Source of the DNA: Trichuris trichiura
Taxonomy: Eukaryota > Nematoda > Enoplea > Trichinellida > Trichuridae
DNA length: 64,000 bases
Direction: 5' to 3'
NCBI GenBank assembly: GCA_037903355.1
Contig: JBAJFE010000047.1
Coordinates: forward strand, 1,116,001-1,180,000
In this document: in pieces, positions 1-13,100 of the stretch
Numbering within the stretch: position 1 is the stretch's first letter
Layout: the number at the start of each line of letters is the position of its first letter
Program-made: the position numbers and the translations under genes
The notes under the pieces: model-generated
What the model was told of the DNA's origin: nothing
Database searches by the model: none
The model's input: only the letters and a program-made list of their open reading frames with translations

Positions 1-1433
1 GTTTTAAACCCATCCGCTTAAGTGAATCCGCTTTATTTATATGAGCACTTGTCAAATACAATGGCGCAAAGGTTTATCGCTCACGAAGTTGAGTTGAGCG
101 CTTCAGTAAATTAGTTCACCCCCAAAATTATGTTTGATTTTGCTAGCTATGTTGTATCAACAATTTGTATCATTCGCTTTTTGGCTTTGAGTATACAACA
201 TTTCGTAGCGAATTCACAGGTTTTCATAACGCAATATTTCTTTGCGGAGACATCCTTTTGGAAAGGACAAATAAGTGGCAGAGTTTTCAAGTTTCTTCTC
301 GGGTCATCCTCACCGGAAGAATCGATTAGTATGAAAGAACATTAACTGTTAACGCGGATTAGTTTATTGTCCAATTCATCATTTTCAGTGTTTGTTGTCT
401 TCTTTTAATATTTGAGGTTTTTTCATCTTTAGTTTTATCTTTCTTTGGGAATTTTTCTTTTCCATATGATAACTCTTTTTTTTCTTCCTAAGTCTTCTTC
501 GAAGTTTAAAATGCGCGTTCTTATTCTTTTTTTAAATAAAAGAAAAATATAAACATGCATTTTAAACTTAGAAGAAGATTTAGGAAGAAAAATAAAAAGT
601 TATCACATGGAGAAGAAACATATCCAAAGGAGGACAAAGTTAAAAAATGATATAAACGTGACCTCATATGCTAAAAGAAGACATTAACAATGGTGAATTC
701 GACATACTTTAAATTAAGCCGCATTAATTGGCATGTATTATCCTTTCATACTATTCTGTTCATCCGCTGAGGACAGCCTGGAAGAAGGCTGAAAGCTCCT
801 GTATAATTCATCCTTCCTGAATGGGTTGGTCAGTAAATAAAATCTACAACATGTAGCACCCGCTTTATATATTTCAAACATCCTTTCGTCTTCATTCCTG
901 TTTATCCAGTTGCTCTTCGTTAAATGCTTATTGTTAGGCATTTTACTCATTCAAGTTACTGTATTAGGTTGTTGGTCCTTGAACGCTTTTACTGGCATTA
1001 AGGAAAGAACTTTCAAGTCGATGTAGACTCATAATCAAAGTTATTTACCACTCGCGTAGTCAGCCATTCAGAGACAGGCGCCACTCTTTCAAACCAGTTG
1101 CATTTTACCGTAAAAAGAAACGTTTTTTCACATGCGTTGGATTTATGCCCTTAGAAGGGTAATAGAAGTCGCGTTGGTGCATTTTTTTAAAAGATCAACC
1201 TTTCGTGCTGCGATTATAATGCCGTGTACGCCGCTGTTTAATCTTTCAAAAGCTGCTTCCATCTTTCCGTGAAAGCGAAGAGCAAAAAAGCATTGGTTTG
1301 GAGCCATAAGCAAAGCGGAGGACTTTTTAAATAAAAGGCCATCTTGATGAAGAAGCTTTACTGATGTTCACCTGCTTGCTATTCATTGTTAATGTATTTT
1401 AAATATACCCTTTCTTAAATTGTAACCAATCAA
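1..1433. other. Non-coding left flank
   Basis: Apart from the foldback at 345-735 I see no exon with matching splice signals here. The short open frames at 130-345 and 738-950 lie in or beside the foldback and have no recognisable content. Confidence 0.5.
345..735. repeat. Large imperfect foldback (inverted repeat)
   Basis: Two arms of roughly 170-180 bases face each other around an AT-rich centre at about 515-556. The innermost part is clearest: the segment ending in TTTAAAATGC at 514 is the reverse complement, with only a few mismatches, of the segment starting GCATTTTAAA at 557. The match continues outward through GATAACT, CTTTGG, GTCTTCTTTTA, CCAATTCA-like and GCGGNTTA blocks with growing divergence and small indels. 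No coding capacity is visible inside. The shape fits a foldback or MITE-type non-autonomous DNA transposon; clean terminal repeats and a target duplication were not pinned down. Confidence 0.75.
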
Positions 1434-2467
1434 TTACTCATCATCCCGCAAAGACAAGGAGACCGGCTCGTGCTTTTCTTCTATTTCGCTCGAAATGAAA
1501 GGAATAGGCTTGTGGTAAATTCGCACCGGTGGCGGCGATGGAAACTGAAATGCAATATTTTCGTTTAGTTAGAACATATAGCTACTCACATCTTCAGGTA
1601 TTGGAGGTGGTGGTCCAATGACTATCGTTTCCAAGAAGTCGCTGGACGAAGCGGATTTCGATCGGTGACGACGTTTCTGTAGTAAATTGTCATTTAATCC
1701 AAGCAGGCTATCGTGCGTTAAGTTTACCTTCCCTTTATGACGTTTGAAAGCACAAAAAGGTATGATCATAAGTGATGCAATCGCCAAGCAGAAACAGCCA
1801 ATTTTCAATGCATTTTTCGTAATGTCCCTCTCTGAAAACGACCAGCGTTTTCATGCTGAAACAATCGCAGTAATTTCGTGTATTTAATTGCAGTGCTATC
1901 ATTCATTTCTGGTGATTTTATAGTAGGTTACTGGGCATGACTTTGTCCAGTTTGGCTACTCGCACGTGCATTCCTTAAGCTGTGCAGATGGCGCTATATT
2001 TAATCATTCTCAAAGTTGCTTAAGTCAAAAGTTTCGTTGCCCTTAAGAAGCGCTGCCTTTTTTACCATTTTGTTTACATGAAATTTTTCAACGATAAAGT
2101 TTCCGTCGCACTTTACCTTGGTAACTCGCATTACTATCCATATTTGGAGATATCTCGTCCGTAAAAGACCATAATTTTGGCGCTTTTTTACAAACTCATT
2201 TAAACAGTCATTGAACGAAGGGTACGTTGTGTTTGGATGTTTTACTCCTAGCGATAATTTTGCTTATCAAATCTTGTTACTAGAATACGCCTGAGAACTG
2301 TGAGATAAGGAAAAATTGATTTGAAATCACGAACTTTCAAGATCCATAGCCGTAACTTTGTAGACTGCAGCCGCAACCTGGAAAGTACAAATGGGGCTGA
2401 AATGAGTCGACTTTTTTCTTACCAAGAGAACGACCAGTAATCCATGAGCATTGTCTCCGCTACGCAT
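1434..2467 (-). CDS. Small type I membrane protein with proline-rich tail, family unknown
   Basis: Six exons join in frame on the minus strand: 2467-2423, 2377-2335, 2247-2117, 1829-1728, 1676-1590 and 1544-1434, giving about 172 residues. The product starts with a plausible signal peptide (MRSGDNAHGLLVVLL then VAAAVYKVTA), followed by a short ectodomain with an N-glycosylation site (NTT) and one cysteine, a hydrophobic span (ALKIGCFCLAIASLMIIPF, about residues 90-108) and a basic stop-transfer run. The cytoplasmic tail is rich in basic residues and serine, then has two proline clusters (PPPPIPED and FPSPPPV) that could bind SH3 or EVH1 domains, and ends acidic. Introns are 45, 87, 287, 51 and 45 bases. 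Weak points: the exon 2 donor (GTTCGT) is poor, and exon 4 uses the second of two closely spaced AGs to keep frame. It ends upstream of nothing else I can name; the receptor gene on the same strand stops 1.4 kb away. I do not recognise the family. Confidence 0.55.
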
Positions 2468-3840
2468 AATGGTTGACTTTATTGTTGCACCGTTTGCAGC
2501 GCAGCGTTGAGTTGTCTAATTTTTAACTCAAACATTTCGGAGTAATATTGATGATTAGTACTTGAGCGGTCAGAATTAACTTTAAACTATTTTTTTCTAA
2601 ATATTTTAATCATTACGCTCATTAAAAGTAGTGAACTTCCATTCGACTTTAAGTGTTAGCAAATTTTTGAAGTCGTATATGTTCAGATAGTTTGCCTTTT
2701 TCGCTCTCTAATCTTCAATTCTACGGAAATGCAGTAAGCTAACCTACTTTTCTTTAAGACGTCGTGTGTTGGTATTATGAACGCTGCATGGTTTGAAACA
2801 ACTGCTGATCAGCTTCCCGGCATTTAAAATGCCTTTATGAACTATATTTCGAGCGGTACGTTCTAAGGTAACAGCTTTCTCATATTTTTAAACGTAAAGA
2901 CTGCTTGCTACCTTCTGCGTGATTTTGTCTTAAACATTTAACTCTTTCTGACGGTTGCCTAAGCCTTCATAACAAGATTTTACTTAAAGAAACAATCCTA
3001 GAAAGTTTTGCACTCTGATCTTGTTGGGCTTTTCTTGGCCCTTTGTCAAAGTATTTAGTGACGTTACGAAAGCGCGGGCGGGAAAACAAAATGAGATAAT
3101 AAAAGTGATAGACGCTAAGGCAAGATATTTGTCTAAGTTTTCTCAACTGGATTTCAAGTTTTTGATGCCTATTCACAAAACATGGTCGTTCAGGCTTTAT
3201 TCCCTAGTCTTATTGCCATTTTTAAACTTTGCTCTCTCTCTCTCGTCCTTTGTCTTTTTCTCTTTTGTTTGTCACGGTTTCTCCTTTCCTTTTTGTTTCA
3301 ATCTTTTGCCTGTATCCTATGCCGAAGGTGAAATTGCAGATATGTGCAGCAGAACACTAGTGCAGAGAAGGGCAGTGCATACTAGTAACGAGATAGGGGC
3401 CGGAACCCTGCTAACCTGAGTATCGTTATTTCGATTGAAAGTTGAAGTATTTCAAACACAGAAACCTTTTTTTTTGTCTTCCTGGGGGAATGTACGGATA
3501 ACTTTCCCGACAAAGTGTTTTTAGAACTTATCACCGACCAGGTGAACGATTATTCATGTGGGTATTAAATAGTAGGAAAAAAAGCTCGACATTTATTGAG
3601 AAGCCGAATGCATTAAAGTATCGCTGCGCTGACTAACAATAATATTCAACTGTTGCTGCGTTGCTATATTCAGGTGAGTTGTTATTACAGTACTTCTTGC
3701 GTTTAACCTTCTAATTCATTTCCGTGATTTAATTTTCATTTTTCAATTTTTTGTGCGCTGCACGTTTCCCTGATTAAATATGAAAAAGCGCCTTCGCTTA
3801 AAGGAGGGCAGGCGTAATAGCAAACGTTTTTATACGTTTA
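2468..3840. other. Intergenic, no gene seen
   Basis: Spacer between two minus-strand genes. The open frames at 2967-3176 (minus) and 3021-3419 (plus) are antisense to each other, contain a pyrimidine-rich run (about 3229-3300) and resemble no family; no supported exon found. Confidence 0.5.
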
Positions 3841-6800
3841 TTAAATCTGTGTTGAGCCATCATTGTCCATCAGCATCCGCTGGGTAACAGTAAGATTTCC
3901 TTCGGTCAGATACACATTGTGAGCTGCAGAGTGCACAGTGTAGTCGCCCGTAGTGGTCAGTTTAGTTGGCGACTCAACTTCGTTCGATGTGAGCGCTGCG
4001 CTGACTTCTTCAGTTTCCGCTTTTGAACTGAATGATGATCAATGTAGATTGAGGTAGCCAGTTGGAGGAATATTTTAAAAAAATAACCTACCTGGTCACA
4101 TCGTAAAGAGATCTGGAACCACCGTGACTCACTGACGTACGTTTAGTAGTATGGCTTTGCTTTCTTATTTTTTTCTTTTGTATGTGCGGGTTTTCAGCGT
4201 ACATATTTGTCAACTTAAACATGCGCAGCTGCGTGTATACTCTCTTTAGCTCAGCCTTAAATTGTCAATAGCGTAGTTGTCAAGTATGTGAAACGTACGC
4301 GAATATCTTCAGGATTCATGTCAGATATGGGCAGCTCGGCAAAGTCAAGAGTTCCATTCAGAATTCGGTCGCGAAGTTTTGCCAGCGATGATTGGTTGCG
4401 CTTTGAGCTGGATAATTTGTTGCTCACATTTTTGGAGCTGCTCAATTTCCCGTAATAATACTAAAGAGAACTTCTGAGCAAAGTTCGTTTGCATTCATTT
4501 TCGGCATACCTTTGATAGAAGAATCACCGTAATCAGCGTTACCGTTAGATGCACTTGAACAAAACTAACAATAATTGTCATGTTGGGGTTGAACGCGGGC
4601 CAGAATTTGTACCTAAAGTTGCTTTACAACGTAAATACGCCAATGTAGTTGCGCTTACCGAACGCTGTTGACTACAGTGGATACTACGAGTTCAATAAGG
4701 ATGGCGACTAGAAACCGGTTGCGTTTAGTTGAAAATGAACCTCTACTTTTGAAGCAAAGATACATTCCATAGAAAAGCAAGCATAGTTCAACTAAAACAG
4801 CGTGATTGATTTGCTGAACTTCTGCTTTGTCATTTTTCGTACTTGCATGCCAGAAAAAATGCCATTTGAACAGCGTACATGTATTGGGCGTTATCTGACT
4901 GACAAACTGGACACCAGGCAGGAATCCATTATCGCTTGATATATACAAATGTTTTGAAAAGTCGCTGAACTCATATATTGCCATTGTCCACGCGATCAGA
5001 CCCGTTGTAGTGAAAGCTATCATGTAGGATATATCTCTCAGGAGCACCTTGTTAAGGCTTCCGTTTTGATTGGTACGTCTCGGCCGACGATCTACCAGGT
5101 TGCTGGAATATAAATACGTTAGCAGATAGGGGAGAGCATAGAATATAAATATAACTGCCGTATTTGCAAGAATATGGAATTTACGTACCTGTAAATCATA
5201 AGTATCAGTGCTCCGTAGAAGACCGTAAAGCCAAGCTGTCGGCACCAAGTGATTAAACAACAAGTTATCGGTTGTGGGGGAAAAAATTCAAGAATCGTCT
5301 GAAACCGTGGAATGTGCAATTCTCGGCCTGCTGTCATGGTATGTTCACTCACCTTTGAATACATTAATATTGCCCCAAACAAACCGAGTTCAAAAAGGGT
5401 ACCCTTCGACGTATTCGCCTCCTTAAAGTAATCGGAACCTATTTGGGCAGGCAACAAGCATGGCGGCTTTGTTTACCTGAAACTTGTTTTGACTTGCCAA
5501 GAAAAAGATTAGAGCGCTTGCGGCTAATATGCTAAACACATTTATGGCCAAAAATACTTTGGCCATTGTGGAGGGATTATGATCAACTAGCATTGTTTCA
5601 GTTGACGTTCTGCATAGCTGGGAGAGAAGTTCGAGCAGTGATCGTAAGCTTTTGCCATCGGCCGTGTTGTTAATGCACAATTCGTTTGGTGGAACTCCGC
5701 AGCAGCATTTTAACGTACCGGCACTGTATCCATTTTGTGGAAGCAGATGGCACTATGAAGAGAATTAAAATGAAAAGTCAGCTTACAGCGTTCAATAAAA
5801 GCTTGTAAACATAATTCGCCTTCTTCCCTTCTAGAAACGGTGCTTTGCTATCACAAGTTGGACAAATCCTGGCTCGTTTTCAAAGATTGGAAAAAGTATT
5901 AACGCTCACCTTCGTAAAGTGCTCTACAAGGGCTTGCTAAAAAGAAACGGTAAGCTAGAAAAACTTTTGCATCCTTAAGGGATCTTTGAATTAAACTTTA
6001 TACATAGTAAGAAAAACTAAGAGTTAAAAAATAGTGTCAGACTGAAAAAACAAAGTTCTTACTCGTGACGCAACAAAGTCACATCCAGCTTGAGAGATGT
6101 CAGCATGTAAGCCGCCGCTGCATGGGCTCATATTGACAGTGCTCAGTGGAATGGCAACGTAGAAGGCATACATGCCTGATTTGTCATGGCACTTTCTGAA
6201 GACAGCGACATTGAGAAAGGCACTTTTAATACAAAATCTTGGGTGGCCATTTTTTAAATTCAGAAGTGCGCCTTGTATGTATGTTGTGAAAATCTTATGA
6301 ATGTCATAGTTAACAACTTGCTGGTATAGACCATCAAGATAAGAGAGTTCAGGTTTCAGCTAAGCGCGCCTGGCGTTCTACGCCCTTTAGTAAGTTTAGT
6401 AGCTTTGTATCCGCTTCAGAAAAGCGGTAGCGTGATGCTCTTATGAATGATGAGAGTAGGTTCGCCAATAATTTGCGTTTCCTTATTGCGAACTCCTTTG
6501 GCAGATTTTTTTCACATTTTTGATTTCGTAAAAACCCTGATCGTCCAACTGCTCCATTAGTAGAATGGCTGAATTGATTGATTACTACTTTTCTATACCC
6601 ATAACGACATTTCTGTTGCTTGGCCTTACTAATTTCGTTGGTTTCAGTGATTGCTGCCCACTGTATGGTTAACTTAATGAGTGACTCATTCAAGGAAACC
6701 CTTTAGTCCACAATTATTAATATTTATACATTGAGGATGCACTATACTCAGATGAGAACGATGGGAAATAGCCAGTGATGTGAACGTTTTTTGCTACATC

Positions 6801-7050
6801 ATACAACTACTAATTGTAGTAGTAGTCGTAATGTTCTCGCAATAATTCAGGTGTATCTCTGAAACTGACATCAGAATTTAATTAATTAGTGCATGCTGAT
6901 TTTCACGCTTGGAATATTAACCATGCAATTTCGGTTTAACGTACAACTTCTTGCGGGTTTAAGAATTGAAAAACGTTTTCACGTGGCATTAGTAAAATGA
7001 AACGAAGCAGAAGATTTCATACCTGCTGAGCGATTGCAGTGCAAATTTGA

Positions 7051-7120
<70 letters not shown>

Positions 7121-10100
7121 GCTCTACGTTAAGAAGAAATAATAGACTTAGTGAGTAGTTTATTTCAGAATTCGATCTGCCATCCTGCTTCTAGTGCTTT
7201 TAGCTTTACTTCTTTTGACTGCTGTTTGAAAAGACCCTAAGGGCACGTATTAGCCAAGGATAGGTTAGTTTGATTGAACACAGAACCTTCCGTAACAATC
7301 GCGCATGAATCATAGTGAACCGATGTAATAACAAAAGAATAAGCGGATCATTATACCTTTTTGTCCCCTATCTGACCACCCGTGATGGCTTTCGCCCTGT
7401 TACGTCACAGCATTATGATGATCGATATTCTGGTCGCTGTTGGTCCGCCATAATGGGCCATTGAACCGCGGCGGGTTTACTGTAACGTCTGGTTTGCGCT
7501 GCAGGAACTGTTGGTGAATTTTCAGTTTACGTTGAAAACTATGAACAGCAGCGTCCAAATAAGAGTTGCAAAGCTTTCAGGTGATTAGCGATCGGTCATC
7601 ACCGTACGAATAAAAAAACAACTTCAATTCAGGTTGTGGTAATAACAGAATGTTAAAACTTTAAAAACTTGGCATTTATCTTTGTTATTAGTCCACAGCG
7701 AGCAGCCCTTCATACGGATGATCATTCTGAACGTTGCTCGCTTTTGCAGCTCTATGCTGACCGATAATCTTACTTCTTTATAGGAAGAAATGCTTTTCAA
7801 TTTATACATTTACGATTGATTGAAAAGTTTTGTATTTCTTTCATAACTTCAAGGGAGGCTAGCATGATTTTAAGAATGACAGATTAGTTTAGATTACAAA
7901 ACGGGAAAGCCTTTGGCTAACCTCTGTTCATATATAGCCGTGTGAACTAGAAGTAAAACATGAGACTTTGGCATTTCACTTTTTCAAGGTCGCGTTTGCT
8001 ATTCAGGATAAAGATGTTATATTGAAAAAACTATTGAAATTGTTGTTTCTTTATTGAAAAAAGGCACTGAAACGGATAGTTTTTCTTGTTGCATTACCTA
8101 TGAAGTTTTTCCCCTATTGTAGCTTGTTTTCTTCTCAGTGATAAATGCGGAATGCACAGTCCGTACTGGTCTACCTTTGCCTTATATTTGCAGCTCATTT
8201 AATGCCAACATATTAGTCAAGCGCATTGGGCACCTGCACGCATTATTCACATTTGAAAACGCTAATAGTTAATAGCAAGGCAGTGTTCTGTAAAGAAAAG
8301 AACCATTTAGTGCAGAAAGAACTCGTCTTATTGATCACTAATTTTGCGTAGCTTTTGAAGCAATCCATGTTCCATCTTCGGCCCAAAAATCGGAAGGCGG
8401 AACAAAGATGGTTCCTAAAGCCAATGAAAACGTCTGATCAATAATGAGAGTTCTTTTAACATCATGCAACGGTCTTCAACGCTAAGCTTAGCCATGCTGC
8501 CTCATCTTATTTCTACGATTCAAGACTTTTCGGCTGAAAACCTTATTACAAAAAGATTGGAGCGTATTAGCTTAACTACTCTACAGTTGCGCACTTTACA
8601 TATTCTAAGTGCCATTCTTTATTTTCGAAAGAGTTACTGCGGTTATTCCTGATATCATTCAAGGCAGTTATTTAATTGGGAAGCAATTCTGGGTTAAATA
8701 ATCTCAGTCACTTATTTGCTCTCTTTGCTGTGCTCGACGGTTAGTAACAAAACACTTATGCTTCTGCTTTCTCAGTGCTTAGAACGGCAAACACATTGGC
8801 TCACTCAAAAAGACCTAATTTTTTTGGGTCATAAAGAATCTACCTGCAAGCTAAGCTAAGCAGAGTACAATTACCCTCGTGTCTGTCCGAAAAGTTTAAT
8901 GTACGCATACAGTTACATGGTTTTGCATTTAGCTTTGTGTGGCAGATTCAACCCAGGAGATGCGTATTTTCGAAGACACTCAGTTTGATTCAGACTAAAA
9001 TGCAAGCTTACAAGGTCACATTGAAAATGCTCTAAAAAGATTGGAGCTGAAGTGTTCCCTCGCAGCTTTCCATCAGCAGAATTCTTGACGTTATCTTAGA
9101 AGTATACTTCCCAGCAAAGCGAAACAAAAACCAGCGACTCAGTTATTGGTTAGCAAAAATCGTCATAGTTAGGCTCATCCTTTCACGTTTGCTTATTCAA
9201 ATATTTCAAAATGGCTCAAAGAGGACATGCTCTCCGCGTAAGGCATAACTCCCTTTTCTTGGGTGTGTATATAGACAGGACTTAGACAATATGCGCAATC
9301 TAGCTGATGCTTTCACTTTTACTGAGGAAGAAAGAATTTTTAGACTTCCCGTTGTTGCGCCTGTTTTTCAATATGCAGTGTCTGTTTTGGCATCTTCTCT
9401 GCTTTTGAAATACGAAGGACTATTGTACTGCGGGGGTTTATTGGATTGTCACTGTTGATGGCAAAGCTTGCGCGTACTTTTTTCCGCGGGTTTCTTTTGT
9501 CGTCTGGCTAGCGCGTCTCCACGCAAGCTTAACCTTATTTCGGAAAGTAAATGCAGATCAGCGTTGGGCCAAGTGAATTGATTATAGAGACTTGCAAGTG
9601 CTGAATTATTTTATTTGCCACAGGGCAGATTGTTTAGGGCCTGATTAGACTGTGGTCGCTGCTTTACAAATGGTGTGCCAATCAATTCATCAAATGAAGC
9701 AAGTCAACTGCCAACTTTAACGTCATCTTATTGGTCATTATTAGTCTATTGCATTTTGCCTTGTTCTTGCAGTCGGGCGCCTCTTGAAGCTTTGTTTTAA
9801 TTAAAAAAGCAATTCACCTCCGTACCTCCATCATGTCATCGACCAAGCGAAATAATTTTTACGCCTAATTCAAGTCGGCTGTCCTCTAAAAATGCAATGT
9901 TCTTTTAGCGGTCTATCTTCCTTCAAGGTGCAATTGCACCTTAAAGAATAGTCAAACCCTTTTGTCTGCCACACGGCTGAATACTGCAGATAATTAGTAT
10001 GCCAATCCATTGGTCTGCTAACGCATGTTAAGAGACAGTTTCGTTCCTATTGCTTACTGTTGCAAGATGGCAGGCGAATCGACAATGACGGGAGCATTAT

Positions 10101-13100
10101 TGATCAAGCGGAGGGCTAAGGAAAAGTCAATATTGGACTACTGAATCATGATTTCTCGAGGAAGCTAGTGCTAAAGGTAATCATATTACGAAGATCTCTA
10201 TTATCTCCAGTTGAAGCTTAGTTAGGTACAATCGAATGCCTCCTATACGCTGATAATTTTCTGATATTTCTGCAAGTGCACAATGGGTAAACTTCTCTTA
10301 CAATCATGCATAACTCTGATGCTTGACGTCAACGAAAGTAACAAATACGGCTATGAATCCATCTTTCAGTATTGGTCTGCCATGAATGCTAAGAACAAAG
10401 GTCTGCCGATGAGCGTATTAAAATATCGTTAAGTTTCAAAGCATTAGCAGTCGTAAAAGTTTATTTCAGCGCGAATGTCCAGGCTAAGGCCGAAGATGAA
10501 AAACATTTGCCTGTAGTGCAGCCTACGCGGCCACTGTCCAAGCTTTCCATTCCGTCTTTCCCGCGGACCTTCTCTCCGTCAATTCCCATCAAAAGCAATC
10601 TTATTAGCGCGCAAATAATTAATAAACACCGACTGATAACTTAGGCGGCTGCCTACTTCAAAACTGCGTACACAGCGCTGCGCGAACTGAAAGCCATTCT
10701 GGGCACCCGAACAAATTTTTTTTACAGCCCCTTTAAACCCTAAGCGATGCCCACTTTATGCGCAATTATCTTCTCTAATGTTTACGAGCAGTCGGTCGTT
10801 CCCTCGAGCATTTTTCTGAGCAGGGCTGTTGTCACAACCTTTCATTCCGTTGTTAACGCTGAGCTTACAACCAGAGACGCGTTTTAGAAGACGTAAGGCA
10901 ATTCTACTAGTCCGGGATAACGTTCAAAGGTTTAAAAGATTCTTTTTCTTGAATACGGTTTTAACTTGCTTAATAAAGTTGCTTCAGACCTAAGTGCTGA
11001 TAATTAAGAAGTTTACGATCTTCCTGAAGCTTAAAAATAATTTGAATAACTGCCGATGCATTAAGATTTTCTAGCGTTTTTCGACCAAGCTTTATGATGT
11101 TGCTTGCAAGGACAGTCGCGTCGTAGAGGCGAACCGACCTCTGTTTCTTACGCATTTCGTCATTTACCGCTATTCCGCTTCTTTTACGCAGCAAAGACGT
11201 GAAAAGTCGTTAGTAGCCTCCACCTTTGGTTCCATTGCAAAAATGAGCTTGCGAAATTCATTGAAATGTCAAGGAAACGTAGTACCGTACTACGCACCAA
11301 CTGCTGCAAACAAAATGGGAGAAACGCAGTTTGACTAATCGGATCAGCTTTATCTTGCGTCACAGTGACGATAAAACTGACACTAATGCTACTGCACTTT
11401 ATTGCTGATTTTGAAGTAAAACTATCTTGCAAGAAGTGTGCTTAATTAATGCACCCATCTGTTAACATTTGTGCAGCCTTCAAAAGGTTGACTATATAGG
11501 AAGGCTCAACGATATGGTTAGTCCATACTCGCGCTGCTATATCGATATGGGCATAAATTCGCGAATGGCATGTAAGGGAAATCCAGTTATGGGCGCGAAA
11601 GATAATACGACAAATCTCTACTCGCTAAGATGCGTTTGCATTTTGAACGGTAGTTTAGCGATTTTCTTTCGCGCTCCTCTCTGTAGGCTATCGCAGGGCC
11701 AACTCTTCTTCATTTTACAAGATCGCCTGACGCATTGTCTCCCGAGATGGCCAATCAATATTGATACTATACTGAACAATGTCTTATCGAGAGGCATTAA
11801 AGGCTTTTCAGCTTGAGGACGCTTAAACGAGGTATAAGGAGATCTACGAATAAGCTCTATGCACTAACGACGGCGGGCGTGCGAATTTCAAATGGTTGTC
11901 ATTTTCCGTGATCGCCTTACAATTGACCACTGGCCTTGCTTTCGTTTCATGGTCTATTCTAGCGTTTACTTCGATTTAAATGCGGCGCAACAAACCATAA
12001 GATCGCATTGAAAAACTTTATCAAAGCACGGCATCCCACGTTTCTCCATGTGTACCATTACGTCACTTAGATGGAAATGCCAATAACTTTTCTCTAGTAG
12101 AGTAGACAATTCAATCTATATAGGCTGAACGCGTGATGCACTGAGAGCTAATTATGCGACTTTGCTATGTACAGATAATTTTTAAGTTAAACAACCTTAT
12201 TTTATTTAGAATAAATGTCAAGGCTAATGTGGCCATTTGTGAAATGCTAGTAAACAGCGAACACAGCTAAGTGGCGTTGAACTATCTGTCAGGTAACAAA
12301 TTCCACAAGCTTGGTGGACGCTGGTCATGTCGCTGTGGACTATATAGACGCGAGGAGGAAGTATTTTAAGCGTGCAAACGGTTGGAATTTTCATAGTACG
12401 AGTAACGCTAAGCTTTTTAGAAGTTGAAAGTTGATACCAATGCCTCTTCTGCATAAGATGCTCATTTTTCGTCCGAGGAGGAAATGAACTTATGTAGAGT
12501 GATGATCAGCGATCATCATTTGAAGAACAGCTCAGGGAAGCACAACGATTTCTCAACAAATTTCCGGCAAATGTCATACTATGTTAATTTCTAGTTCATT
12601 AGATCGCGTGACATTTGCCTGACGCTTGTTGAAGGCCATCCGCTGGGCATTCCGATGCTTCATTCAAAATTTCCAATCAGCCTTGATCAGCCGCCCGTCT
12701 GCAATTTCTCTATTCATTTACAATCTAATTTTTACGACGACACTTGGTCGCTCAAAGTTGCGCTAATGTTAGCACGTTAGCATGCTTCCGAAAGTAGCGT
12801 AGAAACTTTTAAAAGCTCTAACAATGTACAGCAGGCAGCGAAGTAACTAAGTTATTCGCTATGCATGAAATTTTCCAGGGACGTTACGTAAAATGTGTAC
12901 TTATTGAAAACGCATCTTAATGCGTGTACGAGTTTTTCAATTGCTGCCGAAATGAGCATGCCCGTAGTCTCGGCCTTCCTCCAAATGCTCACACTTGAAA
13001 ATGCAGATTTCCGACAGCCCACTGATGACGTAATGTTTTTTGCGAAAGCACGTCTACTTTCAGGGTAAGCTCAGTGGTAGCTAAGGGTTACGCAGTGCTC

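Noticed and set aside
7050..7119. Regular repeat considered as CRISPR or satellite
   Set aside because: Plain AAT trinucleotide microsatellite without spacers.
11469..11816. 115-codon plus-strand frame within the receptor's first intron
   Set aside because: No domain, no splice or homology support; intronic and antisense.
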